Assembly (NCBI GenBank): GCA_946497695.1
Contig: CAMMLJ010000011.1
Location: forward strand, 1 to 48,799
DNA: 48,799 nt
From: an uncultured Clostridium sp.
GTDB taxonomy: Bacteria; Bacillota; Clostridia; TANB77; CAG-508
Reading direction: 5' to 3'
Both the position numbers and the translations under genes were made by a program. Shown here piece after piece: positions 1-7,334 of the stretch (positions within the stretch are counted from its first letter, which is position 1; each line of letters starts with the position of its first letter). The notes under the pieces are model-generated. The model was given only the letters and a program-made list of their open reading frames with translations, was not told where the DNA came from and did no database searches.

Positions 1-2293
1 CAACATCTTCTATCCTTACATCGAAGTCTATTAAATTTCCTGTTACAAATTGATTCTTTATCTCTACTTTTGCTGGTATCTTTAATGTTATAAATTCTTT
101 GTAATTATACGTTATTGGTATTTCTTCTTGTGTGCTTCCTAATTGTACATTTCCTGTTATCTCTATCGTATATTTTGTATTTGATTTTAAGTTTTCATAT
201 TTTATTTCTTTTATTCCTGCTTGTTGTAGATTTGTAATTTCATCTCCTGATAATGTATCTGTGTATACTACTGTTGTTTTTGTGTTGTCTTCTTCATTAT
301 CATTTGAATTTGCTGGTTGTTCTACTATGTTTATTGTTAATTCATTTAATATTTGTATTAATCTTTTATCTGTTCTTTCTTCGTCTATCTTATAGCTTAT
401 AGTACTAGTTGTACTTGTTAATTCTTTATTTTCTACTGTTAATTCTAATGATCCTAATGTTGATATTGGTTGAGTTGCAAATACTAAGTTTCCTATCTCT
501 ACTTGTTCTTGTTTTCCCCTATTGTCATTTAAATCATAATCTGCATATATTCCTATTCTATAGTATTGGTTCTGGTCTAAATCTTCTAATAATAATTTAT
601 TTTCATTTTCTGATAATCTCTTTTCTTGTACAACTTCACCATTTGGTCTTGTTACTATATATTTATAGTTTTCTATCTTTACATTATCTCTATTTGTTAG
701 CTTTAATTCTAATGTTACACTTACTATATCTTGCTCTTTTATTGTTACTCTTACTGTTGGTGCTTCTTTTGATGTTCTTGTTTCTCCTTCATTATTATTT
801 ACTTTTAATTCTATTCCATTTTTATCATAGAACCTTATTACATAATTTATCTTTGAATCTGACTCTAGTCCTTCTGAGCTTTCTATCGTTATTTCTTTTC
901 CTTGGAGTAATTCATTTACTTGACTATTTTTTAAGACTGTTCTTATCTCTCCTGTTTCTATTTCTACTTCATTTACTCCTTTTATTGCCTCTGCATTTAA
1001 GTCTGATGTTATTTTTACTTTTGTTAGTTGTATTTTATTGCTAAATATTTCTCCATTTTCTTTTTGGATATCTATACTTCCTAATTCATCATAACCTTTG
1101 GTTGTAAAGCTTCCCTCATAAAATGTATTTTCTACTTTTTGATTATTTTCATTTAAATACATGAATTTTCCTATTACTTCATATTCTGTTTCTGGTACTA
1201 ACCCTGTTATTTGTATTTCTCCTGAATTACTAAATGTTCTTCTTAAATATATTTTTCCATCTTTATATATTTCAAATGTTGGTGCTTCTATTATTCTTCC
1301 TGTTGGATCATTTATATTTAGTGTACTTTTTGCTGTATATACTTCTGCTGTGAAGTCTTCTACTGTTACTTGTGGTTTGATGTAATTATTTTGTTTTTGG
1401 TTACTATTATTATTCGTTTGTGAAATTGTTTCTTCTTCATTATTCTCATTATCATTTGTATTATTGTTGCTTGCTGTATTTTCTTGAATTACATTTTCTT
1501 GTTCTGCAGAATTATCTTCATTTTCTGTGTTTGTAGACTCATTTTGCAATATTCCTAACCTTGTTAATAACTCTTCATATGTATAATTGTTTTCTACTAT
1601 TTCTACATTTGAATTATTATCTACATCGTTTATTTCATTAAAAATTAGTACATTATTATTTACACTGTAGTATCTAATTGAATTTTCTGTAAATGCTATT
1701 ATACTGTTTAATGGTATTGTATATTCATTTACTGTCGTCGCTATTTTTATTTCTACTAAATTTATATATATATTATCTGTTGTTTTTACAAATATATATT
1801 CCTTTGCATCTGCTCTTTCTAAGTTATTTCCATCATATATTTTCCCTTCACTTATGCTTAAGTTTGGATAGCCTGATACCTCCTCAAACTCTTTGCTTAT
1901 TAATGTACTTCCTTCTGATAGGTTATATAAGCTACTATTTCCATTTATATATATTGGATAATTTAAATTTATCTCTGTTTTTTCTTTGTTTCCTACAAAG
2001 TAGTCATTTAATTTCTTAAATATTGTTCCTTGCTCTTCTATTTTGGTAAGTTCTATATTTTGGTTTGCATTATTCTCTGAGGAATCCCCTGATAGTAAGT
2101 TTTCTGTTATTTCTTTTCCACTTATTGCATATCCTTCATATTTAAAATTCATTATTGGACTATATTTTAAAAAGATAAAATATATTAATGCTATTACTAA
2201 AATTATTGCTATTAATCCAATTACTAAAAATATAGGATTCTTTATTATCTTAGAATTACTTATTTTATTTGTTACTTTCTTAAATGCTTTCAT
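1..2293 (-). CDS. membrane-anchored Fn3-like surface protein, C-terminus cut by window edge
   Basis: The frame is open from an ATG at 2293 to the window edge (about 764 codons) with no stop, so the C-terminus is missing. A strong AGGAGGTG ribosome site lies 6 nt before the ATG. Residues about 20-44 form one hydrophobic segment after a Lys-rich start (MKAFKKVTNK), suggesting a signal-anchor with the rest outside the cell. Residues about 245-290 are an Asn/Glu-rich low-complexity linker. After it come beta-rich modules with the look of fibronectin type III repeats (patterns such as GLVPETEYEV and NLKSNTKYTIEITG, the usual L-x-P/S-x-T-x-Y turn). I infer a cell-surface or adhesion role; the exact function is unknown. 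The start overlaps by 1 nt (TAATG) the stop of an upstream open frame that contains a (CA)10 tract. Sortase signal or C-terminal anchor cannot be judged. Confidence 0.8.
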   Translation of the reverse strand, partial: MKAFKKVTNKISNSKIIKNPIFLVIGLIAIILVIALIYFIFLKYSPIMNFKYEGYAISGKEITENLLSGDSSENNANQNIELTKIEEQGTIFKKLNDYFVGNKEKTEINLNYPIYINGNSSLYNLSEGSTLISKEFEEVSGYPNLSISEGKIYDGNNLERADAKEYIFVKTTDNIYINLVEIKIATTVNEYTIPLNSIIAFTENSIRYYSVNNNVLIFNEINDVDNNSNVEIVENNYTYEELLTRLGILQNESTNTENEDNSAEQENVIQENTASNNNTNDNENNEEETISQTNNNSNQKQNNYIKPQVTVEDFTAEVYTAKSTLNINDPTGRIIEAPTFEIYKDGKIYLRRTFSNSGEIQITGLVPETEYEVIGKFMYLNENNQKVENTFYEGSFTTKGYDELGSIDIQKENGEIFSNKIQLTKVKITSDLNAEAIKGVNEVEIETGEIRTVLKNSQVNELLQGKEITIESSEGLESDSKINYVIRFYDKNGIELKVNNNEGETRTSKEAPTVRVTIKEQDIVSVTLELKLTNRDNVKIENYKYIVTRPNGEVVQEKRLSENENKLLLEDLDQNQYYRIGIYADYDLNDNRGKQEQVEIGNLVFATQPISTLGSLELTVENKELTSTTSTISYKIDEERTDKRLIQILNELTINIVEQPANSNDNEEDNTKTTVVYTDTLSGDEITNLQQAGIKEIKYENLKSNTKYTIEITGNVQLGSTQEEIPITYNYKEFITLKIPAKVEIKNQFVTGNLIDFDVRIEDV

Positions 2294-2561
2294 TATTCTA
2301 CACCTCCTAATTCTGCTAAATTACTTACAGACTTTACATAGGTGTAGCATTTTTTCAATATACTCTCTTTCAAATTTCGACGCAAAAAACAGGCTATTTC
2401 TAGCACTTTATTTTTTTCTTCATATAATGCTACAAACAACCTGTTTTCATCGCCAAATAGAGCAGCCCCATTTGCTACTCTTCTTATTTCTCTAAACGTA
2501 CTTGTGTGTGTGTGTGTGTGTGTACAGCGCCAAGGCTTACACGGTTTGCAGTTTTTTGCAT
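2293..2561 (-). pseudogene. possible phase-variable small ORF, currently out of frame
   Basis: An ATG at 2561 has a good ribosome site (AGGA 8 nt upstream) and begins MQKTANRVSLGAV, then runs into the (CA)10 tract and stops after 25 codons (TAA at 2484-2486). Past the tract a different frame stays open for 69 codons, reads as ordinary protein (for example FVALYEEKNKVLEIACFLRR) and ends at 2293-2295, overlapping the next start as TAATG. Removing one CA unit, or adding two, would join both parts into one protein of about 88-90 aa. The arrangement is seen directly; coding status and switching are inference. I recognise no family. It could instead be a decayed gene or an untranslated leader. Confidence 0.4.
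2503..2522. repeat. (TG)10/(CA)10 dinucleotide microsatellite
   Basis: Ten perfect TG units on the + strand (CA on -). It lies 36 nt inside the small ORF that starts at 2561. Dinucleotide tracts this long are rare in AT-rich bacterial DNA and are prone to slipped-strand length change. Confidence 0.97.
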
Positions 2562-2764
2562 TTTCTTTGTCCTCGCTTTTATTTTTAATCTTTCGAACAA
2601 TTTTTATTCTTAGACTATTCGAATTTATTTTTTCTCTTTTAATTTATTTTATATTAATAAATTTTTTATTTTTTGTAAATAGCTATATATATCTAAAAAC
2701 TCTCTACCTTTTACGCACAGTCTTTTTTAGATACTTTATTTACATTTTTATAACATTTTTTATA

Positions 2765-2794
2765 TTCATGTTGTATTGTATCAATTTTTATAAT
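2765..2794 (+). promoter_or_regulatory. likely sigma-A promoter of the 2821 gene
   Basis: A perfect -10 TATAAT at 2789-2794 has a weak -35-like TTCATG at 2765-2770 (18-nt spacer). It is followed by a GGAGGG ribosome site at 2808-2813. The -35 is uncertain. Confidence 0.4.
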
Positions 2795-2820
2795 ACAATA
2801 GCTATACGGAGGGATTTTTT

Positions 2821-3369
2821 ATGAAACTAAAAAAACTATTTATCATTATAGTAGTAATATTAATTTTAATACTACTAGGATTTGGAATATATTCACTATA
2901 TAAATATCTAACTCCAGTAACTGTTACATCAAGTAATAATGAATTTAGTATACAAATACCTGGTAAAGTAGATTTTAAAGAAGCTGCATCAGGTTCTTCA
3001 GAATATGTACTAGACCTTTATTCTTTAAAAGACCAAATGATGTTATACAGCACAATAATAGATAATGTTGATAACAATATATCTTTAGAAGAAGCCATTA
3101 CTTCTGAAAAAGATAATGTTTCAAACGCGAGAGAAAATGCTAGAGATATATCAGATGTTATCAAAATAGATGTCCCTAATTGTGAAGCATATAAATATAC
3201 TTTCACATACTACGATTCAAGTTTAGAAACAGATCTTTATTCTAATGTAGTATGGATACAAACAGAAAAAAATACTTACATTTTAGATTTTGAAGTTATT
3301 TTAGAAAATAAAGATAAATATACAACTATTTTTGATGATATAGCAACTTCTTTTAAAGAAAATAATTAA
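2821..3369 (+). CDS. hypothetical membrane-anchored extracytoplasmic protein (182 aa)
   Basis: The ATG follows GGAGGG at 7-nt spacing. Residues 1-28 are a Lys-rich start and a hydrophobic stretch (IIIVVILILILLGFG), either a signal-anchor or an uncleaved signal peptide; there is no lipobox Cys. The rest (about 150 aa) is a soluble mixed alpha/beta domain with an opening like NEFSIQIPGKVDFKE, similar in style to PsbP-like or DUF-type envelope domains found after such anchors in clostridia. I cannot name the family. It stands alone, divergent from the Fn3 gene, with its own terminator at 3380-3412. Confidence 0.8.
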   Translation: MKLKKLFIIIVVILILILLGFGIYSLYKYLTPVTVTSSNNEFSIQIPGKVDFKEAASGSSEYVLDLYSLKDQMMLYSTIIDNVDNNISLEEAITSEKDNVSNARENARDISDVIKIDVPNCEAYKYTFTYYDSSLETDLYSNVVWIQTEKNTYILDFEVILENKDKYTTIFDDIATSFKENN

Positions 3370-3379
3370 TAATATTCAA

Positions 3380-3412
3380 GCAGATACAATTTTATTTGTA
3401 TCTGCTTTTTTT
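3380..3412 (+). terminator. rho-independent terminator
   Basis: A perfect 10-bp stem GCAGATACAA / TTGTATCTGC with a 6-nt loop, followed by seven T residues, just after the 2821 gene. Confidence 0.93.
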
Positions 3413-3492
3413 AGTCTGCTCTATAAATTATAACTTTATAATTTCTTATTAATTAGCTATATCATTTATTTTTGTTATCACTGTACATCAAA

Positions 3493-4233
3493 TTATATAC
3501 TTATAGCAATTATTCCCAAAATAAACCCTAAAATATTGCCTATAGCATTCATTCTTCCTTTATACATATTATTAGCTTCTGGTGTTAATTCGCCAGAAAC
3601 TATATAAAGCATTGCTCCTGCTGCAAAGCTTAATGATGCTGCTATTATACTTTCTGATATTCCTCCTACTAAGTGACCTACTAAAGCTCCTATTCCAGTG
3701 CTTATTCCTGACATAATTACATAGAATATTACTTTTCCTTTACTCATTCCTCCATGTTTCATTGGTACTGCCATGCTAATTCCTTCTGGCACATCATGTA
3801 TTGCAATTACTATAGCTAATGATAGTCCTAAATTTATCGAAGCTTGAAAACCCGTTCCTATCGCTAAACCTTCTGGTACATTGTGAAGAGCTAACCCAAT
3901 ACTTATTATTATCCCTGTTCTTAATAAGCTATTCATTTCTTTTTTACCGCTAAATTTTTCTTTTACAAGTGTATCGCAAATTATCATTGTAATTATTCCA
4001 AGCAAAATTCCTAATAAAATAACTGCTAAACTAGATATTTCCATTGCTTCTGGTAATAAATCAAAACAAATAATAGCCATCATTAATCCAGATGCAAATG
4101 ACAAAATAAATCCTAAAAATTTATTCGAATTACTTTTTAAGTTAACTCCAATTAATCCACCAATCGTCGTTCCAAAAGTTCCAAAAAATATTCCTATTAA
4201 AAATGTCTTTATTAATTCAGTAATAATTATCAC
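3493..4233 (-). CDS. ZIP family divalent metal transporter (246 aa)
   Basis: An inner-membrane carrier, probably for zinc or another divalent metal ion. About eight hydrophobic segments span the protein. The two ZIP signature motifs are present: HNVPEG (His117) in TM4 and HDVPEG (His146) in TM5, with a cytoplasmic charged loop near residues 90-104. Length fits the ZupT-like bacterial ZIP group. The only classical start in range is GTG at 4233, but it lies inside the Shine-Dalgarno sequence (GGGAGTG). An in-frame ATT sits 6 nt after the GGAGTG, so the true start may be non-standard (see findings). It is transcribed alone: the prfA terminator lies upstream of it. Confidence 0.88.
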   Translation of the reverse strand: MIIITELIKTFLIGIFFGTFGTTIGGLIGVNLKSNSNKFLGFILSFASGLMMAIICFDLLPEAMEISSLAVILLGILLGIITMIICDTLVKEKFSGKKEMNSLLRTGIIISIGLALHNVPEGLAIGTGFQASINLGLSLAIVIAIHDVPEGISMAVPMKHGGMSKGKVIFYVIMSGISTGIGALVGHLVGGISESIIAASLSFAAGAMLYIVSGELTPEANNMYKGRMNAIGNILGFILGIIAISI

Positions 4234-4299
4234 TCCCGTTTAGTTTTGTTTTATATATATGCTATTATTAATAATATTATGAAATATTTTATAAAGAAT

Positions 4300-4330
4300 A
4301 AAAAAAGCTAGGAAACTTAATTCCCTAGCC
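4300..4330 (-). terminator. terminator after prfA
   Basis: On the - strand a GGCTAGGGAA / TTTCCTAGC(T) stem with a 5-nt loop is followed by a run of seven T residues. It separates prfA from the ZIP gene downstream. Confidence 0.88.
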
Positions 4331-4342
4331 ATTATTTATAAA

Positions 4343-5407
4343 TTATTCTTCTTCATTTCCCTTTAACTTTTCTGCCATATGTGCAGCAGTTAAACTATCT
4401 ATCATATTATCTAGATTTCCATTTAAGAAATCTTCCATTTGGAATATACTTAATCCTATCCTATGATCTGTTATTCTTCCTTGTGGGTAATTATATGTTC
4501 TTATTTTTTCGCTTCTATCTCCACTTCCTATTTGTGATTTTCTTTCATTTGCAAGTTCATTATCTTGCTTTGTTTTTTCTATTTCATAAAGTCTAGAACG
4601 TAATAACTTCATTGCATATTCCCTGTTTTGTAATTGTGACCTTTCTGTTTGACATTCTGCAACAATTCCTGTTGGTACGTGGATAAGTCTTACTGCTGAA
4701 GATGTTTTATTAACATGTTGTCCTCCAGCTCCAGAAGCTCTAAAAACTTCCATCTTTATATCTGCTGGATTTATCTCTATTTCTACATCTTCTACTACAG
4801 GTAAAACTGCAACTGTTGCTGTTGAAGTATGTATTCTTCCACTACTTTCTGTATCTGGAACTCTTTGTACTCTATGTACTCCACTTTCGTATTTTAATCT
4901 ACTATATGCACCTTTTCCTGTAATCATAAAAGATATTTCTTTATATCCTCCAAGTTCTGTTGCATTTTCATTTAATATCTCTAATTTCCAATGCTTTCTT
5001 TCTGCATACATATTGTACATTCTAAATAATGTACCAGCAAATAATGCTGCTTCTTCTCCACCTGCACCAGCTCTTATTTCACATATAATGTTTTTATCAT
5101 CATCTTTATCCTTTGGAATTAATAACATTTTTAATTCCTCTTCTAATTTCGGTAATCTCTCTTTTGCTGAATAATAATCTGCTTCTGCTAATTCTTTTAA
5201 CTCTTTATCTGCCATCATTTCTTTGGCATCTTCCATTTCTTTTTCTACTTTTTTATATTCTCTGTATTTTTCTACTACATCAGAAATCTCGGCATGTTCT
5301 TTTACATATTTTTGCCATTCATTATGATTTGCTATAATTTCCGGATCACTTATTAATTTTGTTAATTCTTCATATCTTTTCTCTACTGCCTCTAATTTTT
5401 GAAACAT
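4343..5407 (-). CDS. prfA: peptide chain release factor 1 (354 aa)
   Basis: Reads UAA/UAG stop codons in the ribosomal A site and triggers peptide release. The catalytic GGQ is at residues 228-230 within [10 protein letters not shown]. The RF1-type codon-recognition tripeptide P-x-T is PDT (184-186); RF2 would carry SPF here. The helical N-terminal domain 1 and full length fit RF1. I chose the ATG at 5407: it has a GAGGAGAG ribosome site, and a clear promoter (-10 at 5442-5447) lies within the 21-codon upstream extension. The prmC methylase gene that often follows prfA is absent; a terminator and the ZIP gene follow instead. Confidence 0.97.
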   Translation of the reverse strand: MFQKLEAVEKRYEELTKLISDPEIIANHNEWQKYVKEHAEISDVVEKYREYKKVEKEMEDAKEMMADKELKELAEADYYSAKERLPKLEEELKMLLIPKDKDDDKNIICEIRAGAGGEEAALFAGTLFRMYNMYAERKHWKLEILNENATELGGYKEISFMITGKGAYSRLKYESGVHRVQRVPDTESSGRIHTSTATVAVLPVVEDVEIEINPADIKMEVFRASGAGGQHVNKTSSAVRLIHVPTGIVAECQTERSQLQNREYAMKLLRSRLYEIEKTKQDNELANERKSQIGSGDRSEKIRTYNYPQGRITDHRIGLSIFQMEDFLNGNLDNMIDSLTAAHMAEKLKGNEEE

Positions 5408-5441
5408 AACTCTCTCCTCTTTTTTATAAACTCTGTATATT

Positions 5442-5470
5442 ATTATACACAATTTTTCCAGCTTTTTCAA
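5442..5470 (-). promoter_or_regulatory. sigma-A promoter of prfA
   Basis: On the - strand TTGAAA (5465-5470), a 17-nt spacer, then TATAAT (5442-5447), 35 nt before the prfA ATG. Confidence 0.8.
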
Positions 5471-5479
5471 GTCGTTACA

Positions 5480-5525
5480 TAGGGATTTGGGTAGGGATTT
5501 GGGGACGTTCTTTTTTTCCCTATTC
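5480..5525. repeat. REP-like hairpin repeat, copy a
   Basis: Contains AGGGATTTGGG and then AGGGATTTGGGGACGTTC, closing with TTTCCCTATT, so the ends can pair (AGGGA / TCCCT). It is one of at least seven dispersed intergenic copies in this window and lies just upstream of the prfA promoter. Confidence 0.7.
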
Positions 5526-5589
5526 TAGGTCTTCTTTTAGTGGTAATATAGCTAACTAAATATTACTTTTTCAAAATCTTTTTCCGTAA

Positions 5590-5648
5590 AAAAGCGTGCT
5601 AAAAGTCCCAGTTAAACCGGGATTTTTAGCACCGTCCCCTTATCCCTA
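5590..5648 (-). terminator. terminator of the aminopeptidase gene, built on REP-like copy b
   Basis: On the - strand the gene's stop TAG is the start of the repeat (TAGGGATAAGGGGACGGTGC). A stem GTGCTAAAA / TTTTAGCAC (5596-5631) with inner TCCC/GGGA pairing follows, then GC and six T residues. The dispersed repeat and the terminator are the same sequence here. Confidence 0.75.
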
Positions 5649-7046
5649 TGCATTCCAAAATGCTTTATATGCTTGGTATGCAGAATATATATCATATTTA
5701 CTTGCTACTTCATATGGTGAATGCATACATAGAATTGGTATACCACAGTCTATAACATCTATTCCTTTGTTAGCAAGAATATATGCTATAGTTCCGCCAC
5801 CACCTACATCTACTTTTCCTAATTCTGTAATTTGATATTTTATATTATTATCATCAAATATTTTTCTAACTTCTGCTAAATATTCTGCATTTGCATCAGA
5901 TGCTTCGTACTTTCCACCAGAACCTGTGTATTTGTTTATTCCTACGCCATACCCCATATATGCTGCATTAAGTCTGTCTGAAACATTTGCATATATTGGG
6001 TCTAAACATGCATCAACATCTGCTGAAAGCATTTTAGAATTGCAGAATACTTTTTCTAATAAATTAACTCTATTCTCTCCAGTTTTATTTAATAGGTATG
6101 TTACGAATGTATCAAATGCATGTGATTCCATTCCTGTATTTCCAACACTTCCTATTTCTTCTTTGTCTGCTATAATACATACTGCTGTTCTTTTTATATT
6201 ATTTAGTTCCATCATTGCTGTTAATGATGTATATACACTAACTTTATCGTCTTGTCCGTATCCTGCTACCATGCTTTCATCAAAGCCTTGTGTTCTTGCT
6301 TTATATGCAGGTACTAATTCTAATTCAGCACTTGCTAAATCTTCTTCTACTATTCCGTATTTTTTATTTAATATAGCTAGAATATTTAGTTTTACTCTTT
6401 CTGGAATTTCTTCGTCAAAAGGCATACTTCCTATTAAAAGATTTAGATCTTCCCCTTTTATTGCTTCTTTTAATTTTAAGTTTTCTTGCTCTTTTGCTAA
6501 ATGTGGTAATAAATCTGTTACTGTAAAGATTGGATCTTTATCATCTTCACCAATTCTTACTTCTACTTTTTCACCATTACCTTTCACTATTACACCATGA
6601 ATACTAAGAGGAATAGTTGTCCATTGGTATTTCTTTATTCCTCCATAATAGTGGGTTTTAAAATATACTAATTCTTGATCTTCATATAATGGGTTTGGCT
6701 TTAAGTCTAATCTTGGAGAATCTGCATGTGATCCAATTATATTTAGTCCATTTTCTAGTTTGTCTTCTCCAATTACTGCAAGATACATGCTTTTCTCTTT
6801 ATTTATATAGTATACTTTGTCTCCTACAGATAGGTTTTCTACCTCGTTTATATCTTTAAATCCATTTGCTTTTGCTATTTCTACAGAACTTTTAACTATT
6901 TCTCTTTCTGTTTTTGAGTTGTTTAAAAATTCCATATATCTTTCGCTATATTCAAAGATTTCTTTCTTTAGTTCATCAGAAATCTTAAACCATCCATTTA
7001 CTCTTTTTTTGAATAGTTTTTCCTTTAGCTCTTCACCATATGTCAT
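5646..7046 (-). CDS. M18 family aminopeptidase (466 aa)
   Basis: A cytoplasmic zinc exopeptidase that removes N-terminal residues from peptides; M18 members often prefer Asp/Glu or neutral residues. Metal and catalytic landmarks are visible: GSHADSPRLD (His107, Asp109), DKEEIGS (the catalytic Glu region), SADVDACLDP, and the C-terminal MHSPYE. The glycine-rich VDVGGGGTIAY is typical of the family. Length fits the ApeA/ApeB-type M18 enzymes. The ATG at 7046 has a GGAAG ribosome site 7 nt upstream. The TAG stop codon falls inside a REP-like repeat. Monocistronic: a repeat cluster lies upstream and a hairpin terminator downstream. Confidence 0.93.
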   Translation of the reverse strand: MTYGEELKEKLFKKRVNGWFKISDELKKEIFEYSERYMEFLNNSKTEREIVKSSVEIAKANGFKDINEVENLSVGDKVYYINKEKSMYLAVIGEDKLENGLNIIGSHADSPRLDLKPNPLYEDQELVYFKTHYYGGIKKYQWTTIPLSIHGVIVKGNGEKVEVRIGEDDKDPIFTVTDLLPHLAKEQENLKLKEAIKGEDLNLLIGSMPFDEEIPERVKLNILAILNKKYGIVEEDLASAELELVPAYKARTQGFDESMVAGYGQDDKVSVYTSLTAMMELNNIKRTAVCIIADKEEIGSVGNTGMESHAFDTFVTYLLNKTGENRVNLLEKVFCNSKMLSADVDACLDPIYANVSDRLNAAYMGYGVGINKYTGSGGKYEASDANAEYLAEVRKIFDDNNIKYQITELGKVDVGGGGTIAYILANKGIDVIDCGIPILCMHSPYEVASKYDIYSAYQAYKAFWNA

Positions 7047-7076
7047 ATATATCTACTTCCTTTCTTTTTTTCGTAT

Positions 7077-7106
7077 ATTCTATCATTAAATATTACAAAT
7101 GTCCAA
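7077..7106 (-). promoter_or_regulatory. probable promoter of the M18 aminopeptidase
   Basis: On the - strand TTGGAC (7101-7106), an 18-nt spacer, TAGAAT (7077-7082), 30 nt upstream of the start. Confidence 0.5.
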
Positions 7107-7137
7107 ATTTTCCGTACGACATTTTTCGAGATTAAAT

Positions 7138-7321
7138 TAAGGGATTAGGGATTTAGGGACGGTGTTGAAATCCCGGTAGAACCCCCAAAACACTTTTAAT
7201 AGAAATCGCACCAAAAAACAGGGATTTAAGGAACGTCCCCGAATCCCGAAGAGAAATCGCACCAAAAAACAGGGATTTGAGGAACGTCCCCAAATCCCGA
7301 GGAACGTCTCCAAAATCCCTG
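7138..7321. repeat. cluster of REP-like repeats with a 51-bp tandem duplication
   Basis: Fills most of the 288-nt gap between the adhesin gene and the aminopeptidase. It opens with AGGGATTAGGGATTTAGGGACGG, then two tandem 51-bp units (7201-7251 and 7252-7302, differing at a few positions), each reading GCACCAAAAAACAGGGATTT then GGAACGTCCCC and AATCCCGA. A partial third copy ends GGAACGTCTCCAAAATCCCTG. All share the core of the dispersed family in inverted orientation. No reading frame of note. Confidence 0.85.
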
Positions 7322-7334
7322 TTAGGTTGTTAAT

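Noticed and set aside
409..1044. A long + strand open frame of Leu/Ile/Tyr-rich protein (211 codons).
   Set aside because: It is the antisense shadow of the Fn3-like gene on the - strand, which has a strong ribosome site and domain-like repeats. The same holds for other Leu/Phe-rich frames opposite genes, such as 5926-6600.
2504..2824. + strand frame beginning with Met and alternating Cys-Val through the TG tract.
   Set aside because: The start lies in the dinucleotide repeat without a ribosome site, and the rest is a hydrophobic low-complexity translation of AT-rich intergenic DNA.
4300..4330. Considered as a regulatory leader hairpin of the ZIP gene.
   Set aside because: It ends in a run of T residues on the - strand directly after prfA, and is best explained as the prfA terminator.
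5408..5470. 21-codon N-terminal extension of prfA (start at 5470).
   Set aside because: It overlaps a well-formed promoter and lacks a ribosome site; the ATG at 5407 matches the RF1 N-terminus.
7201..7302. Tandem repeats considered as a CRISPR array.
   Set aside because: Only two adjacent units with no spacers, of a family also found singly elsewhere; no cas genes nearby.
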